From: Mactromeris polynyma
Lineage: Eukaryota > Mollusca > Bivalvia > Venerida > Mactridae
NCBI GenBank assembly: GCA_032209605.1
Contig: JASFXZ010000001.1
Span: 27,656,619 to 27,720,618, forward strand
Direction: 5' to 3'
Length of the DNA: 64,000 bases
Each line of letters opens with the position of its first letter. Position 1 is the stretch's first letter. Position numbers and translations under genes: made by a program. Positions 52,895 through 64,000 of the stretch are shown in pieces. The notes under the pieces are model-generated. The model did not search any database, was not told the origin of the DNA, and saw only the letters and a list, made by a program, of their open reading frames with translations.

Positions 52895-54313
52895 ATGTAT
52901 GAAAACTCTACTATAACGCCTGTCTGGAATACGATGGCCGACGACTCGTTCTCTGGAGATCTGGACTTCTCATCCGGCGATGGTGCTAATACTCCTAACA
53001 ATTCCATTTTTGCTGCCAATGGAACTGCATTGACTAACAACAACACTGGCGGTGGTAACGGTTCGTTTGACGACTACTACGACGGTTATTATGAAGACGA
53101 CGAGTATTATTATTCATATTATCTGGAAATTTTTCAGTTTGAAATAGTCACAATGGGATACATTCGTCCGTTTCTGATTTTTCTTACTACTATAACGAAT
53201 TTGTTCGTTTGTTGCTACTTTCTGGCGCAGAAACATCGAGGGAAAGCAACCAACCTACTGTTCATCAGTATCGCCTTCTCCGACACCATGACGGGCGTTT
53301 CATTATTGCCAAATTCTTTAGGAATATATGCAGCGGATTATACAGACATTTCTAGAGAATGGTGTTTGTCATACATGATCCTCAGGTTTTACGTCTCTCG
53401 CGTGTTCCACACCGTGTCAGTGTGGCAGACGGTTATACTGAGTATTCAGCGATACTTGTGCGTTTGTCACCCATTCATTTCCGGAAGGGTGTGTACATTC
53501 TGGAAAACGTTCATCAGTATTGGCTTCTCGTATGTGTGTGCTGCCATTCTTAACGTCTACCATTTGGTTGACAACAAACTTGGGGCCGGAATGAGGTGTC
53601 GTTGGCGCGTAGAACAACCATGCACTAGGACATGTGTGTATCTATGGTTCAGTGTTGCTTTTCAACACCTTGTTCCTTGTTTTCTACTTATGTGGCTAAC
53701 TATAAAGACTTTATTGGAATTGAAAAAAGCGCAAAGACGAGTCTCTACCATGTCACGCAAGTCAAACAACTCGACAAGACTTAAAAAGGACAGAATCATT
53801 ACACGCACCGCCATTCTAATCGTCGTCTGCTTCCTGATTCCAGAATTTCCTCACGGTATCTACAAAATCGTTTTGGTAATACTACAACACGTGAATACAC
53901 AAGATATTTTGACTCCGTATATTAACCACGTGATCATCTGCATCTATGAGATTGTCTTAATCATCAGTTTTAATGCCAATTTCTGGATCTACTGCGCAAT
54001 GATGCATGATTTCCGGCGGAGCTTAGTTCGGTTGGTCACGTGCGGAATGGTCCGGCTTCGTAAAAGCGTCTCCCGACTACGATCGTTGTCTCAATCGAGT
54101 CGTAAGAGCAATGTATCTCACACGAGCTCGAATGCAAGTCGTCACCGAGTGTTCAGTCGTACAACAAGTCTACACTCGACAACCTCTGATGACGTTCACC
54201 ACACAGCGGTCATACCACTCACTCCGACTAAAGGGTACGATAAAATCAACTTCAAAGATAAATCTACAGTGCACAGCTGCGCAGACGACAATATGTGTGA
54301 CGATGTTTTCTAA
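52895..54313 (+). CDS. Rhodopsin-type peptide GPCR, sex-peptide-receptor/dmsr-like (472 aa)
   Basis: This is an intronless receptor. The N-terminus (1-85) is acidic, Tyr-rich and has several N-glycosylation sequons. Helices are near residues 89-111, 119-140, 160-190, 202-224, 247-276, 300-325 and 341-368. The conserved disulfide would join the Cys in REWCLSY to one in the second extracellular loop (MRCRW, EQPCTRTC). The DRY motif is QRY (185-187, SIQRYLCVCHP), and helix 7 ends NANFWIYC where NPxxY is usual. QRY together with a diverged NPxxY is typical of the sex-peptide/myoinhibitory-peptide receptor and FMRFamide-type dmsr receptors of protostomes, which couple to Gi/o in known cases. The C-tail is Ser/Thr/Arg-rich. 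The first ATG is chosen; a second Met (MADDSF) follows 14 residues later. The ligand is unknown. Confidence 0.85.
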   Translation: MYENSTITPVWNTMADDSFSGDLDFSSGDGANTPNNSIFAANGTALTNNNTGGGNGSFDDYYDGYYEDDEYYYSYYLEIFQFEIVTMGYIRPFLIFLTTITNLFVCCYFLAQKHRGKATNLLFISIAFSDTMTGVSLLPNSLGIYAADYTDISREWCLSYMILRFYVSRVFHTVSVWQTVILSIQRYLCVCHPFISGRVCTFWKTFISIGFSYVCAAILNVYHLVDNKLGAGMRCRWRVEQPCTRTCVYLWFSVAFQHLVPCFLLMWLTIKTLLELKKAQRRVSTMSRKSNNSTRLKKDRIITRTAILIVVCFLIPEFPHGIYKIVLVILQHVNTQDILTPYINHVIICIYEIVLIISFNANFWIYCAMMHDFRRSLVRLVTCGMVRLRKSVSRLRSLSQSSRKSNVSHTSSNASRHRVFSRTTSLHSTTSDDVHHTAVIPLTPTKGYDKINFKDKSTVHSCADDNMCDDVF

Positions 54314-55350
54314 TATATTTCTTTATTATTTTACGGTTGTACATAATGATATTTGAAGTTATATGAAGGTGAATTTGTGAAATTCTTGGAATATTTGTGG
54401 TTGCACATGGACGGACGATATTCTTTCATTGGGTGTTAGACATCAGAATTTGCCCGAATCCGAACTCCTACTTGGTTGATTGTTTCTTCAAGCATCTAAT
54501 ATGGCGTTGTCTAAATAATATTTACGTTTTTTTTCAAATGACAATGCAACCTCTCCATTTACTTTCGATGATGCAGAAATATGTGGGTTATTTCTCCATC
54601 GCAATGCCCGGGAAGAAGTTGCTGAACGTTCCGGCCGCGGATTGGTTCGGTAATTCTGTCAGGAAAGAAGAACATCACAGACCCATGACCAGAGCGGTAA
54701 CATACAAGGAGGATTCGAGGCATGATCTACTGTATCGATAAATCAGCAAGTGGAGCTGTTTGCCTTGGTGTAGCAACGAACGTTTACAGCGTCTAATTTA
54801 TTGACTGAAAATATGGTTAATAGAAATTTAAATAGTTGATAGCCGTTATGCTAAGTATGTGTGCATAATTATGTATATTCAAAGACATTGATAAACGTCG
54901 TTTTATGATACATTACATATACAAATATAATCAGCAAAATCTTGGCCGAATCTGTGCATGATGTTTTCAGACGTTTACAGAAAAGTTCTTTAGATATCGA
55001 CCGTTGAACCCACCAAGCTATTGCTCGTAGACGTGCCACAGAGAGGTACATGTGTTTAGGTACGGATAGCCTTATAACAGATAACAATGTACATATTGCA
55101 TTAAGATTGACAATTAGAGTGAAAATCCAGTATTAGCTTTTAATCACGTTTTTTTGCTCTGCAGATATGCTTTGATTATGTTATGATATTACCCATCTTT
55201 GTACATATAAAATCCTTCAATACGCAAATATAATTTATATTTACTCCTACGTAACGTTGTATATGCTTTGACCGGCTAGCTTTGGATCGTTATATAAGAG
55301 ATATATGAAATACATGTAATATGATTCGTCAATATGGACTATAATTACCT
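54314..55350. other. 3' flank of the GPCR gene
   Basis: Probable 3' UTR and spacer. An open frame of 114 codons (54,397-54,741, +) ends HHRPMTRAVTYKEDSRHDLL but starts without an ATG and has no recognisable domain. It may be chance or a remnant. Confidence 0.4.
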
Positions 55351-55622
55351 GCAGGGCAGGATCTGAAACAAAGGTTTTCATTGGCTGCGGCGATCCAACA
55401 TGTCTGCACTCTTGCTTTATGCTCCATCTTTAATCTTCCCGCGCTCTGAACTTAAGTAAATTGCTGGTATCATAAGATCTGTTCGGATTTATCAATGAAA
55501 GTATTTTACTTCAGTTACACTCAGCGTACGAGAAGAACTAAAGATGTGGCGTGGAATAACAGAGCAGTCATATTGGATTGCAGCAGCCAATGAAAAGTTT
55601 CATTTCAAATCCTAACCGGCAT
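55351..55622. mobile_element. Palindromic MITE (about 270 bp)
   Basis: The left arm (CAGGATCTGAAACAAAGG, TTTTCATTGGCTGCGGCGAT, CCAACATG, CTCCATCTTTAATCTTC) is matched by the inverse right arm (55,500-55,622) over about 110 bp with scattered differences. A short AT-rich loop separates them. It has no coding capacity. Confidence 0.7.
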
Positions 55623-55624
55623 TC

Positions 55625-57321
55625 TGTAATAATCCGTTTACAAAATATGCTGTTTAAAATATGTCTTAAAATGGTTTTGTACTGAAGTAGTATATTATAA
55701 CAACCACGAAGTACATCTAATGAGAGCATTTCATTGACAAATTGCCCAATAAGGTAACCCTCCTTTTTACCCTAGCAGTCTCTGAACATAATGCGCCTAT
55801 CACTTAACTCATTCCATTAAGGTGTAGAGCTTTTGTCAAATCCCCGAAGATCGAAGATGTAATACGTTTCCACACAGAAACTTTCGACTAGGTCTAATGT
55901 CAAGACTGCGGTCACACTGTGCTTGTTAAAGTCCCACGAGTCGGGGATCGTCCGCTGTGTCTAAATTCCCAAAGTCTGCCCTCCTCCCCTCCGCCCCTCT
56001 GCAGTGGGGCAAAACATTGCCAGATGCAGAACAAATAATTTCTTCAAGTCATTTGATTGCATGCACACATTAACCAACAAGACGAGACATTTCACAAGTA
56101 CTTTATTTGCAAATGCCAGTGCGGCATGTATCGGACATATTGGTAACAAAACCTAAGCATAAGTACAAAGACTTGTATCTACCATCGTCATCATTACACA
56201 AATCGGCAATCGACATGAGCTTTTCACGATCACATAAAACGAATTGCACGAGTACGAATATATTTTATGCACGTCATACAAGAGGTAGTACGGCAGTTAT
56301 CATACAAAAAATGATTTATTGCTAGCACAACTAGCAGAGTAACACTCTGTCATATGTTACTGTTAGTAATTAAGTAACAATACTAAAATGCATTGACATG
56401 TTTATTGCTATCAGCAGAAGCAATAATGAAGATACAACAGTAGCTACAGTAAGGTACTTCCAACAGTAAGTCGTGAAATATCTGCAGCAAAAGAAGACAT
56501 CGGACACCATGCCCTTTTTCATAATATATTTCTTAACTATGGTATTAAGTATTTCTGTCGATAAACACATGTAAATGTTCGGAAGCAGATTGGCGTTAAT
56601 TTGATAGATATTGTCTGGTTTTCTAGATATTGTTCGTGATTTTTTTCTGTGAGATAGTCGTCTTTACTCAAATAATACGCATGTTGGCCCGTAAGTATCC
56701 AGAACTGCCACCAGAAAACAATTTACTTCATAAAAATGGTTAACGCGAACAGATGCGCGTTGCTAGTTATTTGACAATCGGAAGACTACAGCAGATACAA
56801 ATGTTTATTTCAACATACTAAACCTATCAATAAAACCAGCTTTTCTTAAATGATTGATGTTCAGTCTGTAACATTATTCCCTAGGAATCAGGAAATATAT
56901 TGCATCTTCCTTCAGAAAAAAAGGTTATCTGTGAGTTGGTTCACGTTATTGCTATTGGTCTCGTGTGCTATTGGTATATGCATACTACCTCGCAACACTC
57001 TTCAGTTATAAGTACACCTGATATGGGTTAGACAGTGTATATGACCCGACAATTGCTGATACATTATCATGGCTACATTACATTTATCATTCGCGTATTG
57101 TTTGCAATCGCTTTATATCAGTATATGCTATCATGTCTGCTATATTTTCATTGCACCTTAATGTATACTCAGTGTTGTACGTATGTTGTTTAGCGTAAAC
57201 AACGGAGAACGTCTCATTTTGAAACTCAAGTAAAACAGGAATTTAACTACATACGGAGTTATACGTAAATGAAATTTGTGTATAATTATGCGTTTTTGTG
57301 TTTACATATTGAATTTAAAAC
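55625..57321. other. Intergenic spacer before the MFSD1-like gene
   Basis: No exon was recognised on either strand. The short frames (56,107-56,325; 56,370-56,570) lack domain patterns. Confidence 0.5.
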
Positions 57322-57669
57322 ATGTCTGACGTAAAGCGGAAGTTGCCAAATTTCAGTCAGCAGCAGTACGAGTATTCCCGCTTGAACGGCCGCCGTGAGA
57401 GTGCCAATGGATCTAGATATTATTCATGTGATTCATTACTTTCACAAATTTTATTCGAAGGTGACTATTTCTGTGTAGAGAATCCTGTCGCCTTGCATGA
57501 CCACATTCTCAATGACATTGATATCAATGAATCACAATATACGAGATTCTATTCTAACGCACAGTGGGCAATTATGAGGTCTTCCTTTTTCGGAGGGTTC
57601 CTGATCGACAGGTTTATCGGAATTAGAGTAGGAATAATTCTGTTTGCCATCATGTTGACAATTTCTCAG
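57322..57669 (+). CDS. MFSD1-like transporter, exon 1
   Basis: ATG opens MSDVKRKLPNFSQQQYEYSR; the exon ends TISQ at the donor GTAAAT (116 codons, phase 0). Around residues 50-75 YFCVENPVALHDHILNDIDI and SQYTRFYSNAQW match the first luminal loop of MFSD1. SFFGGFLIDRFIGIRVGIIL then matches its helix 2, with the G-x-x-x-D-R-x-G-x-R major-facilitator signature. MFSD1 is a lysosomal MFS transporter that works with the accessory protein GLMP and exports dipeptides. The N-terminal helix before the luminal loop is weak here, so this may be a diverged paralogue. Confidence 0.7.
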
Positions 57670-58212
57670 GTAAATATCATCGGTAATCTGACCTGTTGCC
57701 TATGAAATCTAGACAATCTGGCGCGTTGCAAATGAAAAGTTGGCATGTTGCCAAAAGATAGTATTAGCAATATGTTATATGGATTTGGTTCTACCTGTAA
57801 AGAGTTACTGCGGCTTATTGTCAGGAATATACTGCTGAAAATTGGATTTTTTATTTTGTGTATTTCTTGGAAGAGTCGTGATCATATGGAGGAAACTCGT
57901 CAATAAATGATACATCTGCAGTCACATAAAACATCATCAGAACTTTTTTATACTTATCTTGTAAAGTGGTATTGAGAGCACCACTCTTTGGTAGATGTAC
58001 ATTTTTGCCTGGTATTGAGAGAGGTTAAATAAGTCCTAAGTTTTAACTACCGGAAATTTAATATTTTGTTGAAGATTTGTTACGGCTGATGAGAGGGCCA
58101 GTTTGGATTGGTTCAACTGAATTTATAGTCTTTTTCATGATCCCATATATTTGAATTGCCGTAGCAGTAAATGTGATATTACACTGCGCAAAACATGTTT
58201 GCTACCTATCAG

Positions 58213-58279
58213 GCTATATTTGCTGGAGGAGCATACATGGACAGTTACTGGACAATGTTTGCAGCTAGACTTCTATATG
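58213..58279 (+). CDS. MFSD1-like transporter, probable exon 2
   Basis: After CCTATCAG the frame AIFAGGAYMDSYWTMFAARL then LYG continues the MFS pattern (helix 3 with the AR-L-YG end that precedes GIGGES in MFSD1). The donor GTTAAA is weak. Joined to exon 1 it reads TISQ-AIFAGG in phase 0. Confidence 0.5.
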
Positions 58280-58685
58280 GTTAAACTTGACTTTACTACA
58301 CATCAAGAAATATTTCACGTGGTGTTTGGGTGTAAGGGGTGCATATATGGGATTCCATATAGGTGGGACATGGACATCCCAGATAAGAGATTCATGGAGA
58401 TAATATTGTTAATAATAATTGGTAGGCCTAGGGGATATGTTTAAAAGAAGCTCTGAACGGTTGAAACTCTGACATAAATAATGTTTGTTCACGGCACGTG
58501 ACCGACCGAATGATATTGGCCTTGCCTAATTTTTTTATCTATTTGTATACGCGAATCACAAAACACAATTTTTAGATGCAACTTAATCTATCAGTCAATC
58601 AATATGATTTAATGCAGAATCAATATAATTGTATATGTGTTGCTGCTTGTGACTATAAGCTAAGTAATATAATTTATATTTACAG

Positions 58686-58786
58686 GATTGCCCGTGGTCC
58701 TTTAGGAATAATTGTGGATAAGTTGGACATAAAATGGTTCAAGAATGGAAATTTGAATGCTGTTTTTGTCTTGAAAAAAGTATAGG
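58686..58786 (+). pseudogene. MFSD1-like transporter, degraded exon
   Basis: After TTTACAG the frame ARGPLGIIVDKLDIKWFKNG then NLNAVF resembles the MFSD1 segment around WFKGKELNLVFG. The phase does not agree with exon 2 and no donor follows before TAG. A second helix-like piece (GAAVETGSSLLILARFGRS, 58,890-58,960) lies downstream. The locus may be decaying or misjoined. Confidence 0.4.
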
Positions 58787-59195
58787 TCACATAGTTAGTT
58801 AATATATCAAAGTTCTGATACAAAACTGGGGAAGAAGCAGTATCAACTATTAAGATGATTTTGTTGCTTTGATAACTACAACTTGCAGGTAGTAAATTAA
58901 TTGGTGCAGCTGTAGAGACTGGGAGCAGTTTACTTATATTGGCAAGATTTGGCAGAAGTTTTAAAGCAGATGACACAACAATAGTGTGACTCGTATAAAA
59001 TATTATAATTCACAAGCTTGCAGCACAAAATCAATCATAACTATTAAACCCTTGAATCAAACTGTAATGTATCCTAGCAGTGAACATTTCTATTGTTCTC
59101 TGCAGGGCCGTTTCTGTCACAAAATTCAAGTATATATAATTCTCATGCCAAACTAACCATTTATTGTAATCTAGACGGAATACGAGAAGTGGAAG

Positions 59196-60350
59196 TGAAA
59201 CAATTGTATTGCTTGATCTAGTGATATGCTGCTAGATGTGTATTGCTTGATCTAGTGATATTCTGCTAGATGTGTATTGCTTGATCTAGTGATATTCTGC
59301 TAGATGTGTATTGCTTGATCTAGTGATATGCTGCTAGATGTGTATTGCTTGATGTAGTTATATGCTGCTAGATGTGTATTGCTTGATGTAGTTATATGCT
59401 GCTAGATGTGTACTGCTTGATCTAGTGATATGCTGCTAGATGTGTATTGCTTGATCTAGTGATATGCTGCTAGATGTGTATTGCGTGATCTAGTGATATG
59501 CTGCTAGATGTGTATTGCTCGATCTAGTGATATGCTGCTAGATGTGTATTGCTTGATCTAGTGATATGCTGCTAGATGTGTATTGCTTGATCTAGTGATA
59601 TGCTGCTAGATGTGTATTGCTTGATCTAGTGATATGCTGCTAGATGTGTATTGCTTGATCTAGTGATATGCTGCTAGATGTGTATTGCTTGATCTAGTGA
59701 TATGCTGCTAGATGTGTATTGCTTGATCTAGTTATATGCTACTAGATGTGTATTGCTTGATCTAGTTATATGCTGCTAGATGTGTACTGCTTGATCTAGT
59801 GATATGCTGATAGATGTGTATTGCTTGATCTAGTGATATGCTGCTAGATGTGTATTGCGTGATCTAGTGATATGCTGCTAGATGTGTATTGCGTGATCTA
59901 GTGATATGCTGCTAGATGTGTCTTGCTTGATCTAGTGATATGCTGCTAGATGTGTATTGCGTGATCTAGTGATATGCTGCTAGATGTGTATTGCTTGATC
60001 TAGTTATATGCTGCTAGATGTGTATTGCTTGATCTAGTGATATGCTGCTAGATGTGTATTGCGTGATCTAGTGATATGCTGCTAGATGTGTATTGCATGA
60101 TCTAGTGATATGCTGCTAGATGTGTATTGCTCGATCTCGTGATATGCTGCTAGATGTGTATTGCTTGATCTAGTGATATGCTGCTAGATGTGTATTGCTT
60201 GATCTAGTGATATGCTGCTAGATGTGTAGTGCTTGATCTAGTGATATGCTGCTAGATGTGTATTGCTTGATCTAGTGATATGCTGCTAGATGTGTATTGC
60301 TTGATCTAGTGAAATGCTGCTAGATGTGTATTGCTTGATCTAGAGATGCC
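59196..60350. repeat. Minisatellite, 34-bp unit, about 34 copies
   Basis: Units combine TGCTAGATGTGTATTGCTTG and ATCTAGTGATATGC. They are nearly identical, with a few recurring variants (GCGTGATC, GTTATATGC). The array lies between the MFSD1-like pieces and the ISL2EU element. Confidence 0.97.
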
Positions 60351-60522
60351 GCTGTGACTATGGCAATTGCTAAATAAATCGGGCGTAAGTGCCTATCGTT
60401 TCGTCGCCACGCTATTTGTAATACGTATCAGTACAATCCTCGATGAAAGAACGCAACACTGCCTTCTGTAAATGCTCAACTTTTAATGACATGAAATAAA
60501 ACCGATTAGCTAGATAGTCACA

Positions 60523-62165
60523 ATTTAATTCGACACGAAAGAGAACAATGGATAATTAAAATCAGAAGAGATGAAGGTAATTATTTTTATGATGTGTTAT
60601 ATTTCTGCTAAATTTATTGTTATATAACTCTGATATAGTTCTTGTATAAATAATAGGGATTATGCATTATGATTCATGAAGCAATTAATATTTGAATATA
60701 TTTGAAAATACATCTGATTGATAGAGTTCGGGTTTTGATTTTCTATGAATATGTGCATTGAATCTTAGAAATCCATTTACCGTACTTATATCAATAAAAC
60801 CTTTCAGATTACAACGGTTGTAGGTTCAGAACATTTCAAATCTGATGACTTTAAATGGAAGCCTGTTAGGAAAACTTTAAAGAAAGGTGCTGTCCCTTCT
60901 GTATTTAACTGGGTTGAATCCAGACCACAGCGTCGAGTTAGAGAGCTGCTGCCGGTCCAGAACAAGTATTAGAAAGGTAAGTACATTTAAAATTCATTAA
61001 ATAATTGCATATTATATCACAGGTAAAGTATTGTGTATCATAGTATGTTTGTACTTCTTAAATATTTTTTTCAAAAGTAAAATATTTTGTTTCAGGGAAA
61101 CTCCACCAGTCATTGACCTTGGTATTGACAATGAAAGCACTGTGGAACCAATGAATACACATGAAGGATTTCTGGAACAGCAACTAAAACTAATGTCAGC
61201 AGAATTAAAGGCAAGCACAGAAGAATGTGAAAACTACAGAAACAGTTAGATCTTGAACGTTTTGGAATAAACAGATTTTCTGCAGATGATGCACTTATTA
61301 TTTTTACACTAGATTCCCATCATATTTGTTGTTGGTCACATTCTTTAATTGTATACAACCAGTAGCTAACAACATGCAAAGTGCATACTATAAGGACTGT
61401 GATACTGTTTGTCTTGCTGGACGGAAACGTTCAATGCTTTTAATTAATGAACTTTTCGTGTTTTTATGCAGATTAAGAGCAGGTTTGTTAGAACAAGATT
61501 TGTCTGTACGATTTAATTGTTCCTTCTCTACTGTCTATAGGAAAATTGTAACTTGTGTCAACTTTTTATACATTTCATTAGGTTCAATTCCACTTTCGCT
61601 TGTTTGAAATACAAAGATTGATGCCAGAAGACGTCGAGTCTCTATATCCAAATACACATGTTATAATTGATTGTACTGAAATAAGAATTCGTCTTTAGTA
61701 TTTAATTCACAATCATATTCAAATTATAAAGGCTCTAACACATTTAAATGTCTACTAGGAGTAGCCCCTCGTGGAACAATCACCTTCATTTCATCTCTCC
61801 ACACAGGCTGCATGTCTGATGTTGAGATCACCAGACTATGTGGTTTGTTAGATCTACTTGAACCAGGTGATGATGTAATGGCCGACAAATGCTTTACAAC
61901 TAAGAATTTAGTGTCTGAAAGAAATGTTACCTTAAATATTCCTCAAAGTTTAAGCTCAAAACGCCAGTTTCATATACAAGAAGTAGAAGATATTGAAAAT
62001 ATTGCTTAATTAAGAATTCACATTGAAAGGATGAATAGACGAATAAAGGAAAACCATATGTTTGATACCCCCATTTCAATTTCGTTATGTGGAAGCATTT
62101 ATCAACTTTGGACTGTAGCATGTCTACTAGCTTTATTTAAGGGACCCATTGTAGAAGCATGGGTA
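60523..62165 (+). pseudogene. ISL2EU-type transposase: THAP, HTH and DDE_Tnp_4 (decayed)
   Basis: A THAP zinc-finger domain is split over 60,523-60,576 (REQWIIKIRRDEG, donor GTAATT) and 60,808-60,975 (GSEHFKSDDFKWKPVRKTLK, GAVPSVFNW). A coiled linker follows at 61,096-61,258 (LEQQLKLMSAELKAS), then LERFGINRFSADDALI and an HTH (LLEQDLSVRFNCSFSTVYRK). The DDE nuclease has VIIDCTEIRI (first Asp, about 61,665), DDVMADKCF (second Asp, about 61,885) and LRIHIERMNRR (Glu, about 62,020). Stops at about 61,697 and 62,007 and several frame changes disable it. A THAP plus DDE_Tnp_4 protein paired with a YqaJ protein defines the ISL2EU branch of PIF/Harbinger-related elements. Confidence 0.85.
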
Positions 62166-62230
62166 GCTGTATAAGGTTCAAGTATTAATGCATATTGATA
62201 ATTAACATTATAGTTGTAGTGCATGTATTG

Positions 62231-62683
62231 TCAATTACAAAAGTAATTGAAATAAAACATATCAACTTTTTCTTTGAAGGTGTTCCATATATGTTCATTA
62301 AAATAAATTGTTTCTCTGTGGTAATCCGATTGACACCATACAAAGAAATCGCACCATTCCAATCCGGTGACAGCTAACTGTGTGAGGACCTGATAGTAAT
62401 AGGAATGGTTCCTATTCAGTCTTGGTTGTCCAGTTTCATCTTTCTGCAGATATTTGGCCTCTAGAACGCTTGAAACTTGTGGGCACTTTATTTCTAGAAG
62501 GCCAAACATAGGCACCATCTTAGGATTGTACACTTTACGAGCAGGTGTGACTGCTAACCAAGGGCACCAGACTAAGACGCCAGAGGAATACAAGTTGACT
62601 TGTCTGTCAACATTTGACTTGTCTGTCAACACACCTGACATACTCTGCTGCAGCCTTTCTTCTGTGAACGATAGCATCTTCAA
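62231..62683 (-). pseudogene. YqaJ-type nuclease of the ISL2EU element (partial)
   Basis: The frame is open for 150 codons on the strand opposite the transposase. VLVWCPWLAVTPARKV, FGLLEIKCPQ (the E-x-K nuclease motif), RNHSYYYQVLTQLAVTGLEW and CDFFVWCQSDYHRE are hallmarks of the YqaJ/lambda-exonuclease fold. The usual N-terminal part (the conserved start of the nuclease and the region before it) is missing upstream of 62,683, so the gene is truncated or its earlier exons are lost. In ISL2EU elements this protein accompanies the transposase; its role in transposition is not established. Confidence 0.85.
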
Positions 62684-62699
62684 TATACTACTGGTTTGC

Positions 62700-64000
62700 T
62701 GCTGATCATTCTAACTGTAACAAAATAATCAAACTTAGAATAACTACGGTAATTGCAGAATCATCACTATTTTATCAACTTAGCTAATTAATTTATTATC
62801 CTTATCCTGGAGAGGTGGTAAAGACCATTGTAATTTGATTGATTCATTGTTTCACGTAACATCTGCCTCCTAGATTGGCGCCAAACAAACTCGCGTCAAT
62901 AGCCTATGTTCATAACGATACTGTCTCTTCAAAAGAGTGTCACACCCTGTGTTTGTATTATCATTCAAGAAGGAATTGTATTCCTACTAGAGAATACCAA
63001 GAACATTGAAGAAAAATTAATTGGAAGGACAATAGAAACAAGTAAGTTGATAGTTGTTATTTCATTAACTACATAGCATGTGTATATATACACCTCAGTA
63101 AAAGTATTTATTTGAAACCTATTTATGTTACTCTGTGGTTGTGTTCTACTGTGTTATCGTGAATGTATAATTACAACAACAAGGTATTAAGTTCAATCGA
63201 ATAATTGTATTGTAATATCTACATTCTACAAAATATAAATATACTTTATCATGTTAAAAGTTACAAGATAATAATATTCACAATTACAACACAATAATAC
63301 AATACAAATACAATGTACATAGACCTCATCAATTACAACCGTAATTACCATTTGCTTAACTATAATACATTGCTTTATATACTGTCCATTTAATTACATG
63401 AATTATTAGATTACCAAACCATGCGTATAGTACATTGCTTTATATACCGTCCATTTAATTACATGAATGATTAGATTACCAAACCATGCGTATGGGTGTA
63501 TACTAACACACACACACACTTTTCACTATATAATTGGCTTTTTAGTATGGTCTGTTTACTACCAGCTTTGACACTATCGAAGATCAGCGCTAAACCCTCA
63601 ACCCCTCGCCCAATACGCTGTGCATGATTCGATTTACGACATTAAGATCAGCGCTAAGCTCTCTAACCCTTGCCCAATATATTTTCTTCAATATTGTGTC
63701 TCTCTACAAGTTTTAGCAGGGTATTTGGTCAAACGTAGTTGGAGATTTTTTATGTGAGGCGTGCCTTTGGGACAAAATGCAGCTATGTCTTAGTTTCAAG
63801 GTGGAGTGTACATCCTGGCGAGCCGACCAGAATCCTGTATGTCAAGAATTAAATGTGTCTGTCTGAGGTCTCCTATAAGACCCCAGTTGGGCGAAATATT
63901 GATAGGTGTATTAGACATGTTGGCAATGTATAAAGTGAACAATAATTACGTGTTATGCACAAACACATTTTTGTAAACAAACTGCATAACTTCAACATTA
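62700..64000. other. 3' flank with two small tandem duplications
   Basis: No exon was recognised. A 66-bp unit beginning TACATTGCTTTATATA is duplicated in tandem at about 63,366-63,495. A diverged unit beginning GATCAGCGCTAA is duplicated at about 63,581-63,680. The right boundary of the ISL2EU element lies somewhere before them. Confidence 0.6.

Overview
The window is eukaryotic nuclear DNA from an invertebrate animal. It is AT-rich, has GT-AG introns and contains many minisatellites and transposon remnants. The gene set suggests a lophotrochozoan, most likely a bivalve mollusc: a mosaic sushi/HYR/EGF/TSP1 receptor, a CDCA7 orthologue, an invertebrate-type peptide GPCR with QRY in place of DRY, an ISL2EU-type transposon and several tRNA-derived SINE-like repeats. 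The species assignment is inference. Splice models were built by hand from AG/GT sites, exon phase and domain logic.

Layout. 1-6,390 holds only repeats: an end of a CAGGGCCC-type DNA transposon, a small hairpin, a pogo-like non-autonomous element and a dead LINE. 6,391-24,995 (+) is one 25-exon gene. The joined frame stays open for 1,503 codons and encodes a type I membrane protein with a signal peptide, a furin-like site followed by a glycine-rich hydrophobic stretch, HYR, CCP, GCC2/GCC3, LamG-like, EGF and TSP1 modules, one transmembrane helix and a short basic tail. Its introns carry minisatellites and a 1-kb foldback-like element. 28,035-48,578 (-) is a ten-exon CDCA7 gene (269 aa) converging on the receptor gene. 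An E2F-type site lies about 50 bp upstream of its ATG. Its introns are swollen by at least six different minisatellites, including a ~5-kb array with a 1,373-bp higher-order period. They also hold a CAGGG-type transposon, a Tc1/mariner (DD34E) transposase with a frameshift, an orphan signal-peptide exon with a TATA box, and a frame-broken coiled-coil gene of unknown family with its own 5' UTR intron.

Beyond CDCA7 an unrecognised gene starts head to head with it (49,202, +). An intronless seven-helix peptide receptor follows at 52,895-54,313 (+). The first exons of an MFSD1-like transporter lie at 57,322-58,279 (+); the later exons look degraded or could not be joined. A 1.15-kb minisatellite (34-bp unit) is followed by a decaying ISL2EU element: THAP, HTH and DDE transposase pieces on + and a YqaJ-type nuclease on - (60,523-62,683).

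The two large genes have no obvious functional link: one is a cell-surface receptor or adhesion protein, the other a nuclear factor for HELLS-dependent DNA methylation. The most unusual material is the foldback element with GACTTTTCAACCCC arrays, the broken coiled-coil gene, the minisatellite built from copies of the CDCA7 exon-2 splice donor, and the hydrophobic segment after the furin site in the receptor.
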